From the NCBI GenBank assembly GCA_963765585.1, contig CAVXXB010000010.1, positions 124,001-188,000 on the forward strand: 64,000 nt of DNA. Reading direction: 5' to 3'. How positions within the stretch are numbered: the first letter of the stretch is position 1; every line of letters begins with the position of its first letter. Below the pieces are notes generated by a model, which saw only the letters and a program-made list of their open reading frames with translations, was not told the origin of the DNA and did no database searches. A program made the translations under genes and the position numbers. This stretch comes from CAVXXB01 sp963765585 (GTDB taxonomy: Bacteria; Calditrichota; Calditrichia; JAJRVZ01). Positions 46,407-55,059 of this stretch are shown here, piece after piece.

Positions 46407-46848
46407 ATGAATTATAAATCATATTCACTCAGATTTTTATTGCTTGGCCTGTTTGTCTGTTTGGTATTTTTTAGTGCCGATAGTACGGGTCAGCCGCAAA
46501 CTGATAATACCAAACAAAAACTGGCTGTTATCTGGACCAGCGGTGATCCCGATGTGGCACATCGTGTTTGTTTTATGTATACCCATGCAGCAAAAACAGG
46601 CTGGATGGTTTGATGAGGTAGTACTTGTAGTTTGGGGGCCATCGGCACGTCTGCTGTCAGGAGATAAAGATTTGCAGGCAAAAATATCCGACATGAAAAA
46701 AGATGGCGTTATTGTACAAGCATGTGTTGCCTGCGCAGATTCATATGGCGTCAGCCAGAATCTTGCAGATATGGGAATAGAAGTAAAGGGAATGGGGCAG
46801 CCTCTGACCGAAATGTTGAAATCGGATTGGAAGGTCATTACATTCTGA
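46407..46848 (+). CDS. DsrE-family protein with signal peptide (frameshifted)
   Basis: About 147 residues. The ATG at 46407 follows AAGGGGGAT. A signal peptide (1-30, SADSTGQ) precedes KLAVIWTSGDPDVAHRVCFMYTHAAK, then after a shift near 46605 GWFDEVVLVVWGPSARLL, VIVQACVACADSYGV and LTEMLKSDWKVITF. This is the DsrE/F-like fold with a conserved CVAC. Most homologues are cytoplasmic; the N-terminal leader suggests a periplasmic form. The role is unknown, possibly sulphur handling. A few surplus bases (net +1) in CTGGATGGTTTGATG cause the break. Confidence 0.8.
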
Positions 46849-46909
46849 TCAGTTTTTACAACTGGTCTTTCAATATATTAATCAATAATTCAGGGAAAGA
46901 GGTAAACAA

Positions 46910-47803
46910 ATGAAATATAAAAATAATATATTTGCGATTATCTTTCTGGTGATATTAACCATTTCTTTGACTGCGCAACCGGTTGATGATCAAATTTACT
47001 ATCTGGTTCGCTGCGACGATATGGGGATGTGCCATGCGCTTAATATGGCAATCAAAGAAGTCATTGACTCCGGACTTCCTTTTTCCACCTCGGTAATGTT
47101 TGCCTGCCCCTGGTATCAGGAAGCGGTTGATATTCTAAAGGAACATCCCGAAGTGGGTGTGGGGATTCATCTGACTTTAAATGCAGAGTGGAAAAATTAT
47201 CGTTGGGGACCGGTGCTGGGCAAAGAAGCAGTGCCCAGTCTGGTTGACAGTAATGGTTATTTTTTTCCATCGCGCTCAAAACTCTTTGCCAACAATCCCA
47301 AACAAAAAGAAATTGAAAGAGAATTACGTGCACAGATTGAGCGGGCAATGAGCAGTGGTGTACAGATTGATTATCTGGATTATCATATGGGCGCCGCCGT
47401 GCAGACAAAAGAATTGCGGGCTCTGGTAGAGTCACTGGCAGAAGAATATGGCCTGGGTATGTCGGGATATTTTAGTGAAGAATACTCAAATATTACCTAT
47501 CATCCTGAGTTAGGCAGCAAGTTGGATAGTTTGCTCATGCACATCAATGAGTTACAGCCCGGAATTAATATGCAGGTGGTTCATGTGGGACTTGATGTTC
47601 CTGAAATGCAGGCATTAAAAGATATGAATGAATTTGGCTTGCCGGAAATGAGTCGTCACAGACAAGAAGAGTTACAAAGTATTATCAGTCCGGAAGTGAG
47701 AAAATTATTAAAGAAAAAAGGGGTAAAACTGATTACCTATAAAGACCTGATCAAGATGGTTGGATTAGAGAATATGTACCGGCCAGAGGATAGTGAGTAC
47801 TAG
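46910..47803 (+). CDS. YdjC/ChbG-family carbohydrate deacetylase, exported
   Basis: 297 residues: signal peptide (1-22, LTAQ), then the YdjC fold: RCDDMGMCHALNMAI with the metal Asp pair, VGVGIHLTLNAEW (His), IDYLDYHMGA and a C-terminal VKLITYKDLIKM. Known members (ChbG) deacetylate chito-oligosaccharides. The leader suggests action on exported or captured amino sugars. GGGAAAGAGG lies before the ATG. It follows the DsrE gene at 61 bp. Confidence 0.88.
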   Translation: MKYKNNIFAIIFLVILTISLTAQPVDDQIYYLVRCDDMGMCHALNMAIKEVIDSGLPFSTSVMFACPWYQEAVDILKEHPEVGVGIHLTLNAEWKNYRWGPVLGKEAVPSLVDSNGYFFPSRSKLFANNPKQKEIERELRAQIERAMSSGVQIDYLDYHMGAAVQTKELRALVESLAEEYGLGMSGYFSEEYSNITYHPELGSKLDSLLMHINELQPGINMQVVHVGLDVPEMQALKDMNEFGLPEMSRHRQEELQSIISPEVRKLLKKKGVKLITYKDLIKMVGLENMYRPEDSEY

Positions 47804-48366
47804 ATGCTGGATGCTGGATGCAAGATGCAAGATACAGGATGGTCAAGTCTTTATGTTACCGCAAAGTTCGCCAGGATCTGAACAATGGTACGCAAAGCAT
47901 TATGAATGTATATTTTGCGTCCTTTGTATCTACTTTGCGATCTTTGCAGTTGAAAAAATGTCATGTTGCCCCAGAATGGAATCCGGCTGTCATTTCAGGC
48001 AGAAATCCTCCCGTTGTGTGAGCATTTAGCTCAATATAATGGATAACTTTGTGCTCGGCAAGACGGGAAGATCCCTTCGGGGTGACAAATGCAAGTCTTT
48101 TTTACCGCAAAGTTCGCCAGGATTGAACAATGTACGCAAAGATTAATCAAATTATATTTTAGCGTCCTTTGTTTTTACTTTGCGATCTTTGCAGTTGAAA
48201 AGATATTGTCATCGAAACCCGTGTCTCGGCTAAAAGGTTCTTATCCATAGGATCCCGTTCCGGGACAGAATGACTAAATGTATCAAGCATCCAGCATCCA
48301 GAATCCTGCATCTTGTATCTTGTATCCTGAATCCTGAACCATCTCACAAAATCGGAGTCAATCCAA
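47804..48366. other. Intergenic region with two copies of a CGCAAAG repeat element
   Basis: 563 bp, no gene. Repeat copies at about 47855-47960 and 48100-48207 run from ACCGCAAAGTTCGCCAGG to TTTGCGATCTTTGCAGTTGA; these ends are inverted relative to each other. Around them: TGCTGGATGCTGGATGCAAG (47804-47838), CATCCAGCATCCAGAATCC (48287-48310) and CTTGTATCTTGTATCCTG. Confidence 0.65.
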
Positions 48367-48972
48367 ATGACCATTTCCATCCGCCCATATCATCCCAGTG
48401 ATCTGGTATCATTATATAAAATCTGCTTAAGTACCGGTAAAAGCGGTGCCGATGCCAGTGGTTTATATCGTGATCATGATCTTTTGGGTCAGTTTTATGC
48501 CGCACCCTATGCGGTATTTGAACCGGATCTGTGTTTTATACTGACTCTTTCCGAAAAACCTGTCGGATATATACTGGGAACCAGAGACTCGATAAAGTTT
48601 TATGAAAAATGTGAAGTGGAATGGTTCCCCATATTAAGACTAAAATATCCGTTTCCACCAGATGATGATGACTCCCAAGAAGGCCGGATCATTAAACTTA
48701 TTCATAAGGGGCACCGGGTTAAACCGGAATTGTCAGCCTATCCGGCGCATTTGCACATAGATTTGTTGCCTGCAGCACAGGGGAAAGGTCAGGGCAGGAA
48801 ATTAATGCAGGTGTTCATTGATAGACTGACAGAACTGAAAATTCCGGCATTACACCTGGAAGTTGGTAAAGCCAATCCCGGGGCGATTCAATTCTACCAA
48901 CGACTGGGATTCACTCAAATTCATGAATATGAGTTCTCGATAGCCTTTGGGATGAGGTTGGGGGAGGGATAA
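48367..48972 (+). CDS. GNAT-family N-acetyltransferase
   Basis: 201 residues. Beta-1/alpha-1 ISIRPYHPSDLVSLYKICL, a central PVGYILGT strand, the acetyl-CoA loop in HLHIDLLPAAQGKGQGRKLM (Q/G-x-x-G-x-G/A) and the late GAIQFYQRLGF. Longer than a minimal GNAT, with an insert at about 60-120 as in O-GlcNAcase-type acetyltransferase-like proteins. Substrate unknown. GGAG lies ten bases before the ATG. Confidence 0.87.
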   Translation: MTISIRPYHPSDLVSLYKICLSTGKSGADASGLYRDHDLLGQFYAAPYAVFEPDLCFILTLSEKPVGYILGTRDSIKFYEKCEVEWFPILRLKYPFPPDDDDSQEGRIIKLIHKGHRVKPELSAYPAHLHIDLLPAAQGKGQGRKLMQVFIDRLTELKIPALHLEVGKANPGAIQFYQRLGFTQIHEYEFSIAFGMRLGEG

Positions 48973-49010
48973 CTTGGTAATAAGTAATTTGGAACTGGGA
49001 AATGGGAATT

Positions 49011-49126
49011 AGTCATTTGTTTTATATGAAGTTGCAAAAAGTCATTTGCCCTGCGCTAAAGCGCAGGGATATCTGAATCTCAACAAATATAGGGGCTTTA
49101 GCCCAAAATGTACTGGTTTTGCATCA
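49011..49126 (+). repeat. Composite hairpin element, copy 2 (partial)
   Basis: It matches 62695-62810 almost base for base, from AGTCATTTGTTTTATATGAAG to TTTTGCATCAG, including the CCTGCGCTAAAGCGCAGG and GGGGCTTTAGCCC hairpins. The other half with the CCCCGGC and GGTGC hairpins is missing. Its short open frames repeat in each copy and are not genes. Confidence 0.8.
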
Positions 49127-49163
49127 GCCTGTCACGGCGGACAGAATGACACATTGGATACTT

Positions 49164-50513
49164 TTACAGACTTTTATCTAATACCTTCTTCAACACGATT
49201 CGGGCCCCGATTCCAGCAACAATACTTGTGATAGCAATGGCCAAAAAGATGCCAGTAAGACCGTATATCAATGAGCCGATGAATACAAATGGCACTAATA
49301 AACCGAATAACATGGATAAGTTTAAAACAGCAGCGTGAAATGGCTTATTTAATACATTGAGGGCCGTGTTTGAAATATTAAAAATACCATACAATCCATA
49401 GCCAATCGGAACAATCCACAAATATTGAACAATATTATCAATAACACCGGGATCTGAACTGAATAATGAGGCAATATAAGATCCTGAAAAAAACAGAATA
49501 ATTAGCGCACAGATTCCCCATAATAACGAAAATAAGTGACTTATATTTATGCCATCGCGTACCCGTTCCGGTTTACGCGCCCCAAGATTCTGACCGATAA
49601 ATGGTCCAAGCACGCTGGTCAGTGCCATAACAACCGTCATGGCGAACAGATCGATGCGTGTGGCTACACCAAATGCGGCCACAGCCGGGGCACCATAAGA
49701 TGCGACGATTCTGGTGATTATTCCTGCTGCCAGTGGGCGCAAAATATTTGTTGATGCCGTAGGTAGTCCGATGTATAATATTTTTTTCCAGGAATCAACA
49801 ACTTCACTTATTTTCGGTGATTTTAGAATTATCATATTGTATTTATGGCTCAATATCCAGATTGAAAACACAAGTGTCAGGGCACGGGCGATTACGGTTG
49901 CCAGGGCAGCCCCTTGCATCTCAAGCCTTGGGAACGGTCCGTAGCCGAATATGAAAAGCGGATCTAAAATAACGTTCACCAGCACACCGACTACCATGAT
50001 AAGGCCGGCAGACTTGGTATCACCAGTCGCACGAATCGCATTATTGCCGACAATCGGGATGACTAAAAAAATCATTCCCGGATACCAGATCTGCATGTAT
50101 TCTTTTACAAGTGGTAAGGTTTGTTCATCTGCACCAAGTAAGCGGAATACCGGTTCAATCGTCAGAAATCCGATTATAATAAATACACTGACTACCAGCA
50201 AAGCCAAAACCAGGCTATCTGTAGTCAGCCGGGCCACTTTTTGCTGATCATTTTCACCAATTGCCTTGGAAATAACGGCCGAAGCCCCCACACCCAGGCC
50301 AAATGATATACCGCCCAGGATAAAAATGACTGGGAAGGTAAAACTAATGGCAGCCAGTTGCGCAATTCCCAGCTGTCCAATAAAGTAGGCATCGACCAGA
50401 TTAAACGACATCGTTCCAACGATTCCGAAAAACATTGGAATTGTTAACCGGAAGAGCATCTTACCGATCGGGCCCTCAATCAGCAAAGGAGTGTCATTTT
50501 TTGTATGGCTCAT
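49164..50513 (-). CDS. MATE-family efflux transporter
   Basis: 449 residues with 12 predicted membrane helices in two six-helix halves. Typical MATE segments: PMFFGIVGTMSFNLVDAYFIGQLG at the N-terminus and the equivalent KPFHAAVLNLSMLFGLL late, and the ATRIDLFAM loop at the start of half two. These export cationic drugs or metabolites with Na+ or H+. AGGA is nine bases before the ATG. Monocistronic. Confidence 0.92.
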   Translation of the reverse strand: MSHTKNDTPLLIEGPIGKMLFRLTIPMFFGIVGTMSFNLVDAYFIGQLGIAQLAAISFTFPVIFILGGISFGLGVGASAVISKAIGENDQQKVARLTTDSLVLALLVVSVFIIIGFLTIEPVFRLLGADEQTLPLVKEYMQIWYPGMIFLVIPIVGNNAIRATGDTKSAGLIMVVGVLVNVILDPLFIFGYGPFPRLEMQGAALATVIARALTLVFSIWILSHKYNMIILKSPKISEVVDSWKKILYIGLPTASTNILRPLAAGIITRIVASYGAPAVAAFGVATRIDLFAMTVVMALTSVLGPFIGQNLGARKPERVRDGINISHLFSLLWGICALIILFFSGSYIASLFSSDPGVIDNIVQYLWIVPIGYGLYGIFNISNTALNVLNKPFHAAVLNLSMLFGLLVPFVFIGSLIYGLTGIFLAIAITSIVAGIGARIVLKKVLDKSL

Positions 50514-50819
50514 TACTGAATATCCTGTTTTTATATATTATATACAAGTACGTAGGATGACATTAATGTCATCCTACAAAAATCCCATTTTATTGTTGAC
50601 AATTTGGTTTGCATTATATAAGTTAGTTCACAAGATGAAATAACTAAACATAAACTTTCATCGTAAATGTTGGCAAACGCTTGTACAAATTATTATACCT
50701 TCCTGAACAAATTAGTGCATTGTATATGTTACTCCGCAGTAGTGGAGTGCGTATGCGGGTAAAATCATTTAGTTTTAAAACAAACAAATTTCCTTTTTGA
50801 GTAAAAGGAGGCATTTCAT
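50514..50819. other. Control region ahead of the TonB-receptor cluster
   Basis: 306 bp, no gene. TTGACA (50596-50601), 15 bases and TATAAG (50617-50622) form a possible promoter. GCAAACGCTTGT (50673-50684) is a palindrome with central CG, the style of LacI-family operators, placed just downstream of that promoter. An ACTCC...GGAGT hairpin follows at about 50730-50750. A strong AAAAGGAGG (50803-50811) serves the receptor gene. Confidence 0.4.
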
Positions 50820-53800
50820 ATGAACAAGGATAGATATAAATTCTATCTTATTTCCTTCCTGCTGGTAGCACTCATAATCACAAATATTTTTGCCGGAACT
50901 ACCGGAAAAATTGCAGGATATGTATCCGATGCAAATACGGGTGAACCGCTTCCCGGTGTGAATGTGCTTATTGAAGGAACCTATCTGGGGGCTGCGACAG
51001 ATCTGGACGGCTATTTTGTGATCCTTAACATTCCGCCTGGAACCTATAAAGTACAGGGAATGATGGTAGGGTTTGCAACAAGTACGATCACAGATGTTCG
51101 TGTCCGGATTGACCAGACAACGGAACTCGATATATCCATGGGTGAAGAAACGCTGGAACTGGAAACGATAGAAATCATAGCCAAAAGACCGATTGTGGAA
51201 AAAGACGTTGCCGCAAGTCGCGCCAATCTTACTCTTGCAGAAATTGAAAGTATTCCGATCATCAGCGTGGAGCAGGCGGTTGGATTGCAGGCTGGTATAC
51301 AGGGACTTGCTGTGCGCGGCAGCCAGACAGATGAAACTGCATTCGTTGTCAACGGAATGACCTTACGTGATGAGCGTGACAACACGCCGTTCTCAGGAAT
51401 TAGTTATGCCTCGGTTGAAGAAATCCAGATCCAATCCGGTGGATTCAGCGCGGAATATGGAAATTTCCGCGGGGGCCTGGTAAATGTCGTAACCAAAGAA
51501 GGTGGACGCGATTCCTATAATTTCAGTTTTATCGGTCGTTACCGGGGTGCTTCTGATAAGCATTTCGGACCATCTGCAAATGCCAGAGATTCTTACTGGA
51601 TCAGGCCCTATGTGGATGATGCGGTTGCATGGACCGGCACAAGTAATGGAGCCTGGGATCAGATAACCCAGGAACAATATCCCATTTTTGACGGCTGGAA
51701 TGCCATTTCCACTCAAAGACTGAATGATGATGATCCCACAAATGATCTGAGCCCCGGTGCGGCACAACGTTTATTCCTCTGGCAACACCGCAAGCAGCTG
51801 GATATTCAGGAGCCCGATTATGTTTTGGATTTTAGTTTTGGCGGACCCATGCCGTTTATCAGTAAAGACCTGGGCGGTCTCCGTTTTCAACTATCCTATC
51901 GCACATCACAAAGTATGTACCTCATTCCTCTGTCAGATGATGGCTATCGTGATTATACCTGGCAATTTAAACTCACCTCAGATTTGTCACAGGGTATGAA
52001 ACTGATGTTTGATTTCGTGTCGGGAAAACAAACCGGTACAACTTCTTCACGTTCTGGTGGACCCGCACTTTTTACCAGTACCGGAGGGATTGCAGCAGAA
52101 CTCAGCAATGGTCCAAAATATATTGATGCCAGGATGTTTAATACCGATTACTGGAATCCATCCCGTGTCGATATCACGAGCATGGGCCTTAAATTCAGCC
52201 ATGTTCTGAGCAATACTAGCTATTATGACGTTACACTTAGCCGATTTGCCTCTAACTATGATACTTATCTTGGTGCCCCGAGAGACCGGACACCGCAGTA
52301 TGTATTCGGCAATGGATATTATGTAGATGAGTCGCCATTTGGCCTGGAACAGTTTTTGTCTACCACTGGTATCGATGGCGTAATGCGTATGGGTGTCGGT
52401 ATGAGTAATAGCCGCGATAGCTCATTTGTGGCCACGTATAACTTAAAAGCGGACTGGACCGGACAGTTAAACAAGTTTAATAAATTACGTGCTGGGTTAG
52501 AATTTGCCATAACTGATAGCCGCATGAATTATGCGCAAAGAGATGAAGTTCTGAAAGATGGCAACTCTCAGACTAAATGGGAGCGTACTCCGTTGCGCGG
52601 TGGTCTGTATGTTGAAGATAAACTGGAATTTCAAGGTATGATTGCCCAGTTTGGTTTGCGTCTGGATTATTTTAATGCGGGAGGAGACTGGTATGTTATT
52701 GATAACCCATATAATCCGGCTTTTAAACCAGGCGCCGCAACGAATATCGATACCATTCTTAATAAGGAATCAACAGATCTGATATTAGAATTGAGTCCGC
52801 GGTTAAATGTCTCATTTCCAATTTCTGAAAATAGTAAGTTGTTTTTTAATTATGGCCATTTCAGACAGTTACCCACCCCTGAAAATCTATACATTCTGAG
52901 GTATGGTGACGAGAGAAAACAGATTTCACGAATTGGTGCCCCAAATAATTTATTGCCTCGCACCATCGCCTATGAACTGGGCTTTGAACAAAACATCTGG
53001 GATATGCTGCTGATACGTGCAGCTGGTTATTACAAGGATATTTCTGATCAACCCAGGTTGGTCAGCTACGTCAGTGGCATAAATTCAGTAGATTATGACA
53101 TCTCTGAGCCAAACAGTTATGAGGATATTCGTGGATTCGAGTTAACGCTAACAAAGAATCGCGGAAACTGGGTACGTGGATTTATCAACTATACCTATCA
53201 GGTAAATACTTATGGTTATTTTGGCTACAGGGTAGTTAATGAGGAAGCAGCAGCACAACGGCAATATATTAAAACGACAGAAGACAATTATCAGACGAAA
53301 CCCGTACCACGGCCATATGCAAGAATGAATGTGGATTTTTTTACGCCGATGCAATATGGTCCGGATCTGGGCGGATTCTATCCCCTGGAATCGTGGCGAT
53401 TTAATATACTGGGCAACTGGAGTTCCGGCACATGGTCAACATGGACTGGTGGTGGCGGGTCAATCAAAGGCATTGAGTATAACGTCCAATGGAATGATTA
53501 TATTAACTTTGATATTCGTTTGGGTAAAACTTTTAATATTGGCAGTACGGTTATTGAATTATTTGTTGACATTACGAATGTGTTCAATCATAAGTACATG
53601 TCTTCAGGTGGTTATGGCTTTGTCGATGGCGATGACAGAAAAGCCTATTTTGCATCCTTGCATTTCCCCGAAGATACAGAGGGCTTTGATGCCTTTGGTA
53701 CTATCGCCGGCGATGATCAACCCGGTGATTATCGCGCGACGGGAGTCGATTTCGTACCCATCATTTTCGGATCGAATTATCAAGGGATTAATCAGAGTTA

Positions 53801-54038
53801 TATAGAAACAGAATACTTGTACTATTTTAAGCAGGCAGTCGAAGGTGTACATGGTACGGGGTATTACCAATATGTTGACGATGGCAGTGGTATCCCTAAA
53901 TTTGTTCGTCCTGATCAGGCATATTTGGATCAGGTTTTGCAGGATAAGGCATACATCGACATGCCAAATCTAACACATTATACCTTCCTGAATCCCAGAG
54001 GTCTGTTCTGGGGTATAAAGGTTTCATTTAAATTATAA
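50820..54038 (+). CDS. TonB-dependent receptor with carboxypeptidase-regulatory domain
   Basis: 1072 residues: signal peptide (1-25), CarboxypepD_reg-like domain (about 29-115; GYVSDANTGEPLPGVNVLIEGT), a plug domain (about 118-230; RGSQTDETAFVVNGM, SVEEIQIQSGGFSAEYGN) and a long beta barrel ending in LFWGIKVSFKL. The layout is that of SusC/RagA or OmpA-linked 'transporter' receptors of the FCB group, but no SusD follows. Such receptors move oligomers or chelates, powered by TonB. First gene of a five-gene unit. Confidence 0.9.
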   Translation: MNKDRYKFYLISFLLVALIITNIFAGTTGKIAGYVSDANTGEPLPGVNVLIEGTYLGAATDLDGYFVILNIPPGTYKVQGMMVGFATSTITDVRVRIDQTTELDISMGEETLELETIEIIAKRPIVEKDVAASRANLTLAEIESIPIISVEQAVGLQAGIQGLAVRGSQTDETAFVVNGMTLRDERDNTPFSGISYASVEEIQIQSGGFSAEYGNFRGGLVNVVTKEGGRDSYNFSFIGRYRGASDKHFGPSANARDSYWIRPYVDDAVAWTGTSNGAWDQITQEQYPIFDGWNAISTQRLNDDDPTNDLSPGAAQRLFLWQHRKQLDIQEPDYVLDFSFGGPMPFISKDLGGLRFQLSYRTSQSMYLIPLSDDGYRDYTWQFKLTSDLSQGMKLMFDFVSGKQTGTTSSRSGGPALFTSTGGIAAELSNGPKYIDARMFNTDYWNPSRVDITSMGLKFSHVLSNTSYYDVTLSRFASNYDTYLGAPRDRTPQYVFGNGYYVDESPFGLEQFLSTTGIDGVMRMGVGMSNSRDSSFVATYNLKADWTGQLNKFNKLRAGLEFAITDSRMNYAQRDEVLKDGNSQTKWERTPLRGGLYVEDKLEFQGMIAQFGLRLDYFNAGGDWYVIDNPYNPAFKPGAATNIDTILNKESTDLILELSPRLNVSFPISENSKLFFNYGHFRQLPTPENLYILRYGDERKQISRIGAPNNLLPRTIAYELGFEQNIWDMLLIRAAGYYKDISDQPRLVSYVSGINSVDYDISEPNSYEDIRGFELTLTKNRGNWVRGFINYTYQVNTYGYFGYRVVNEEAAAQRQYIKTTEDNYQTKPVPRPYARMNVDFFTPMQYGPDLGGFYPLESWRFNILGNWSSGTWSTWTGGGGSIKGIEYNVQWNDYINFDIRLGKTFNIGSTVIELFVDITNVFNHKYMSSGGYGFVDGDDRKAYFASLHFPEDTEGFDAFGTIAGDDQPGDYRATGVDFVPIIFGSNYQGINQSYIETEYLYYFKQAVEGVHGTGYYQYVDDGSGIPKFVRPDQAYLDQVLQDKAYIDMPNLTHYTFLNPRGLFWGIKVSFKL

Positions 54039-54055
54039 AAAAGGAATATATTTTA

Positions 54056-55021
54056 ATGAAACACTTCATCTTCATTTTACTAATCGGAACATTTATTTTT
54101 TTCGGATGCTCCACTGAATCTGTCCAGGGCCCGGAGGACAGAATATCAAAAATATCCATGTCTGTACAGGGTTTAAATGATCCCGGAGATAGTGTGGCAT
54201 ATCACGCCTGGTTAAGCTGGAAAGATATTCAGACGGAGCAACTGGATTTTATTGAGCCTCTGGGTGTCCTTGAACTGTCCGGAGAGAGGCAATATAGTAA
54301 CAGTGCATCATTGCCCCAGGGCTATCTTCAGGGTGCAGAATTTATATTAATCTCCATGGAAACAAATAGCGATGCAACCTCACCGAGTAATAATCGTATC
54401 ATCGCTGCCAATTTATATGCTAATACCGGGACCTTTCGAATAGGCCATAAGCAGATTCTGGATTATAATTTTGAATCGGCCAACGCCACATTCTTTCTCG
54501 ATACGCCAACTGAAGACCCGCCATCGGCTAATCCAACCAGAGGGATTTGGTTTGCGAACTATGATATGCAGATAAAGGATATACTGGATTCTACCGGTGC
54601 CGTCATTGGTAAAGATACAATAGAAAGCATAACACCGGGATTGGATCTGGCAATATTGCCGCCGGGTTGGGAATATCAGGCATTTGTTATTTCAGGTTCG
54701 GATAGTTTCTTGATCGGTACTTTCAGATCTCCCGATGCTCCGGATGGGACTAAACTATATAGTGGTCCGAATCCGGGATATCTTTATCCTGGTGAAGATT
54801 TCTTAGTCAATGATCCGGCTATGCCGCTTGATCTGAGAGGCAAATCAGTGGTCGTAAAGATGACTCCCATTTATCCGGATGGCGGTAATATGCCTTATGA
54901 AGTTGATGTTTTTAAGGGTGCCATTCCATCCGATGCACAGAGCCGGATAAATTATTCGTTGGAAAATATGACCGAAACCTGGCCGACCGGTCAGTCTGCA
55001 GACAGAAATAACTTTATATAA
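54056..55021 (+). CDS. Lipoprotein of unknown function
   Basis: 321 residues with signal peptide and lipobox IFFGC (about residue 19). The mature protein is beta-rich with several repeated 'PG..L..LPPGWEYQAFVI' and 'GTFRSPDAPDGTKLYSGPNPGYLYPGEDFL' turns, suggesting an exposed beta-sandwich. I do not recognise a family. It starts 17 bp after the receptor gene (AAGGA upstream), so it may be the surface partner taking the place of a SusD. Confidence 0.75.
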   Translation: MKHFIFILLIGTFIFFGCSTESVQGPEDRISKISMSVQGLNDPGDSVAYHAWLSWKDIQTEQLDFIEPLGVLELSGERQYSNSASLPQGYLQGAEFILISMETNSDATSPSNNRIIAANLYANTGTFRIGHKQILDYNFESANATFFLDTPTEDPPSANPTRGIWFANYDMQIKDILDSTGAVIGKDTIESITPGLDLAILPPGWEYQAFVISGSDSFLIGTFRSPDAPDGTKLYSGPNPGYLYPGEDFLVNDPAMPLDLRGKSVVVKMTPIYPDGGNMPYEVDVFKGAIPSDAQSRINYSLENMTETWPTGQSADRNNFI

Positions 55022-55059
55022 ATGATTAAATAAAACCAATCTAATAAAGGATGGATTTA

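Noticed and set aside
49046..49231. Small conserved protein (similar open frame at 62729)
   Set aside because: The shared peptide comes from the composite hairpin repeat; both frames run across its hairpins and have no ribosome site.
50669..50686. Sigma54 promoter ahead of the TonB receptor (TTGGCA...CTTGT)
   Set aside because: The GG to GT step is 11 bp, not 12, and no enhancer-type palindrome matching the others is seen upstream.
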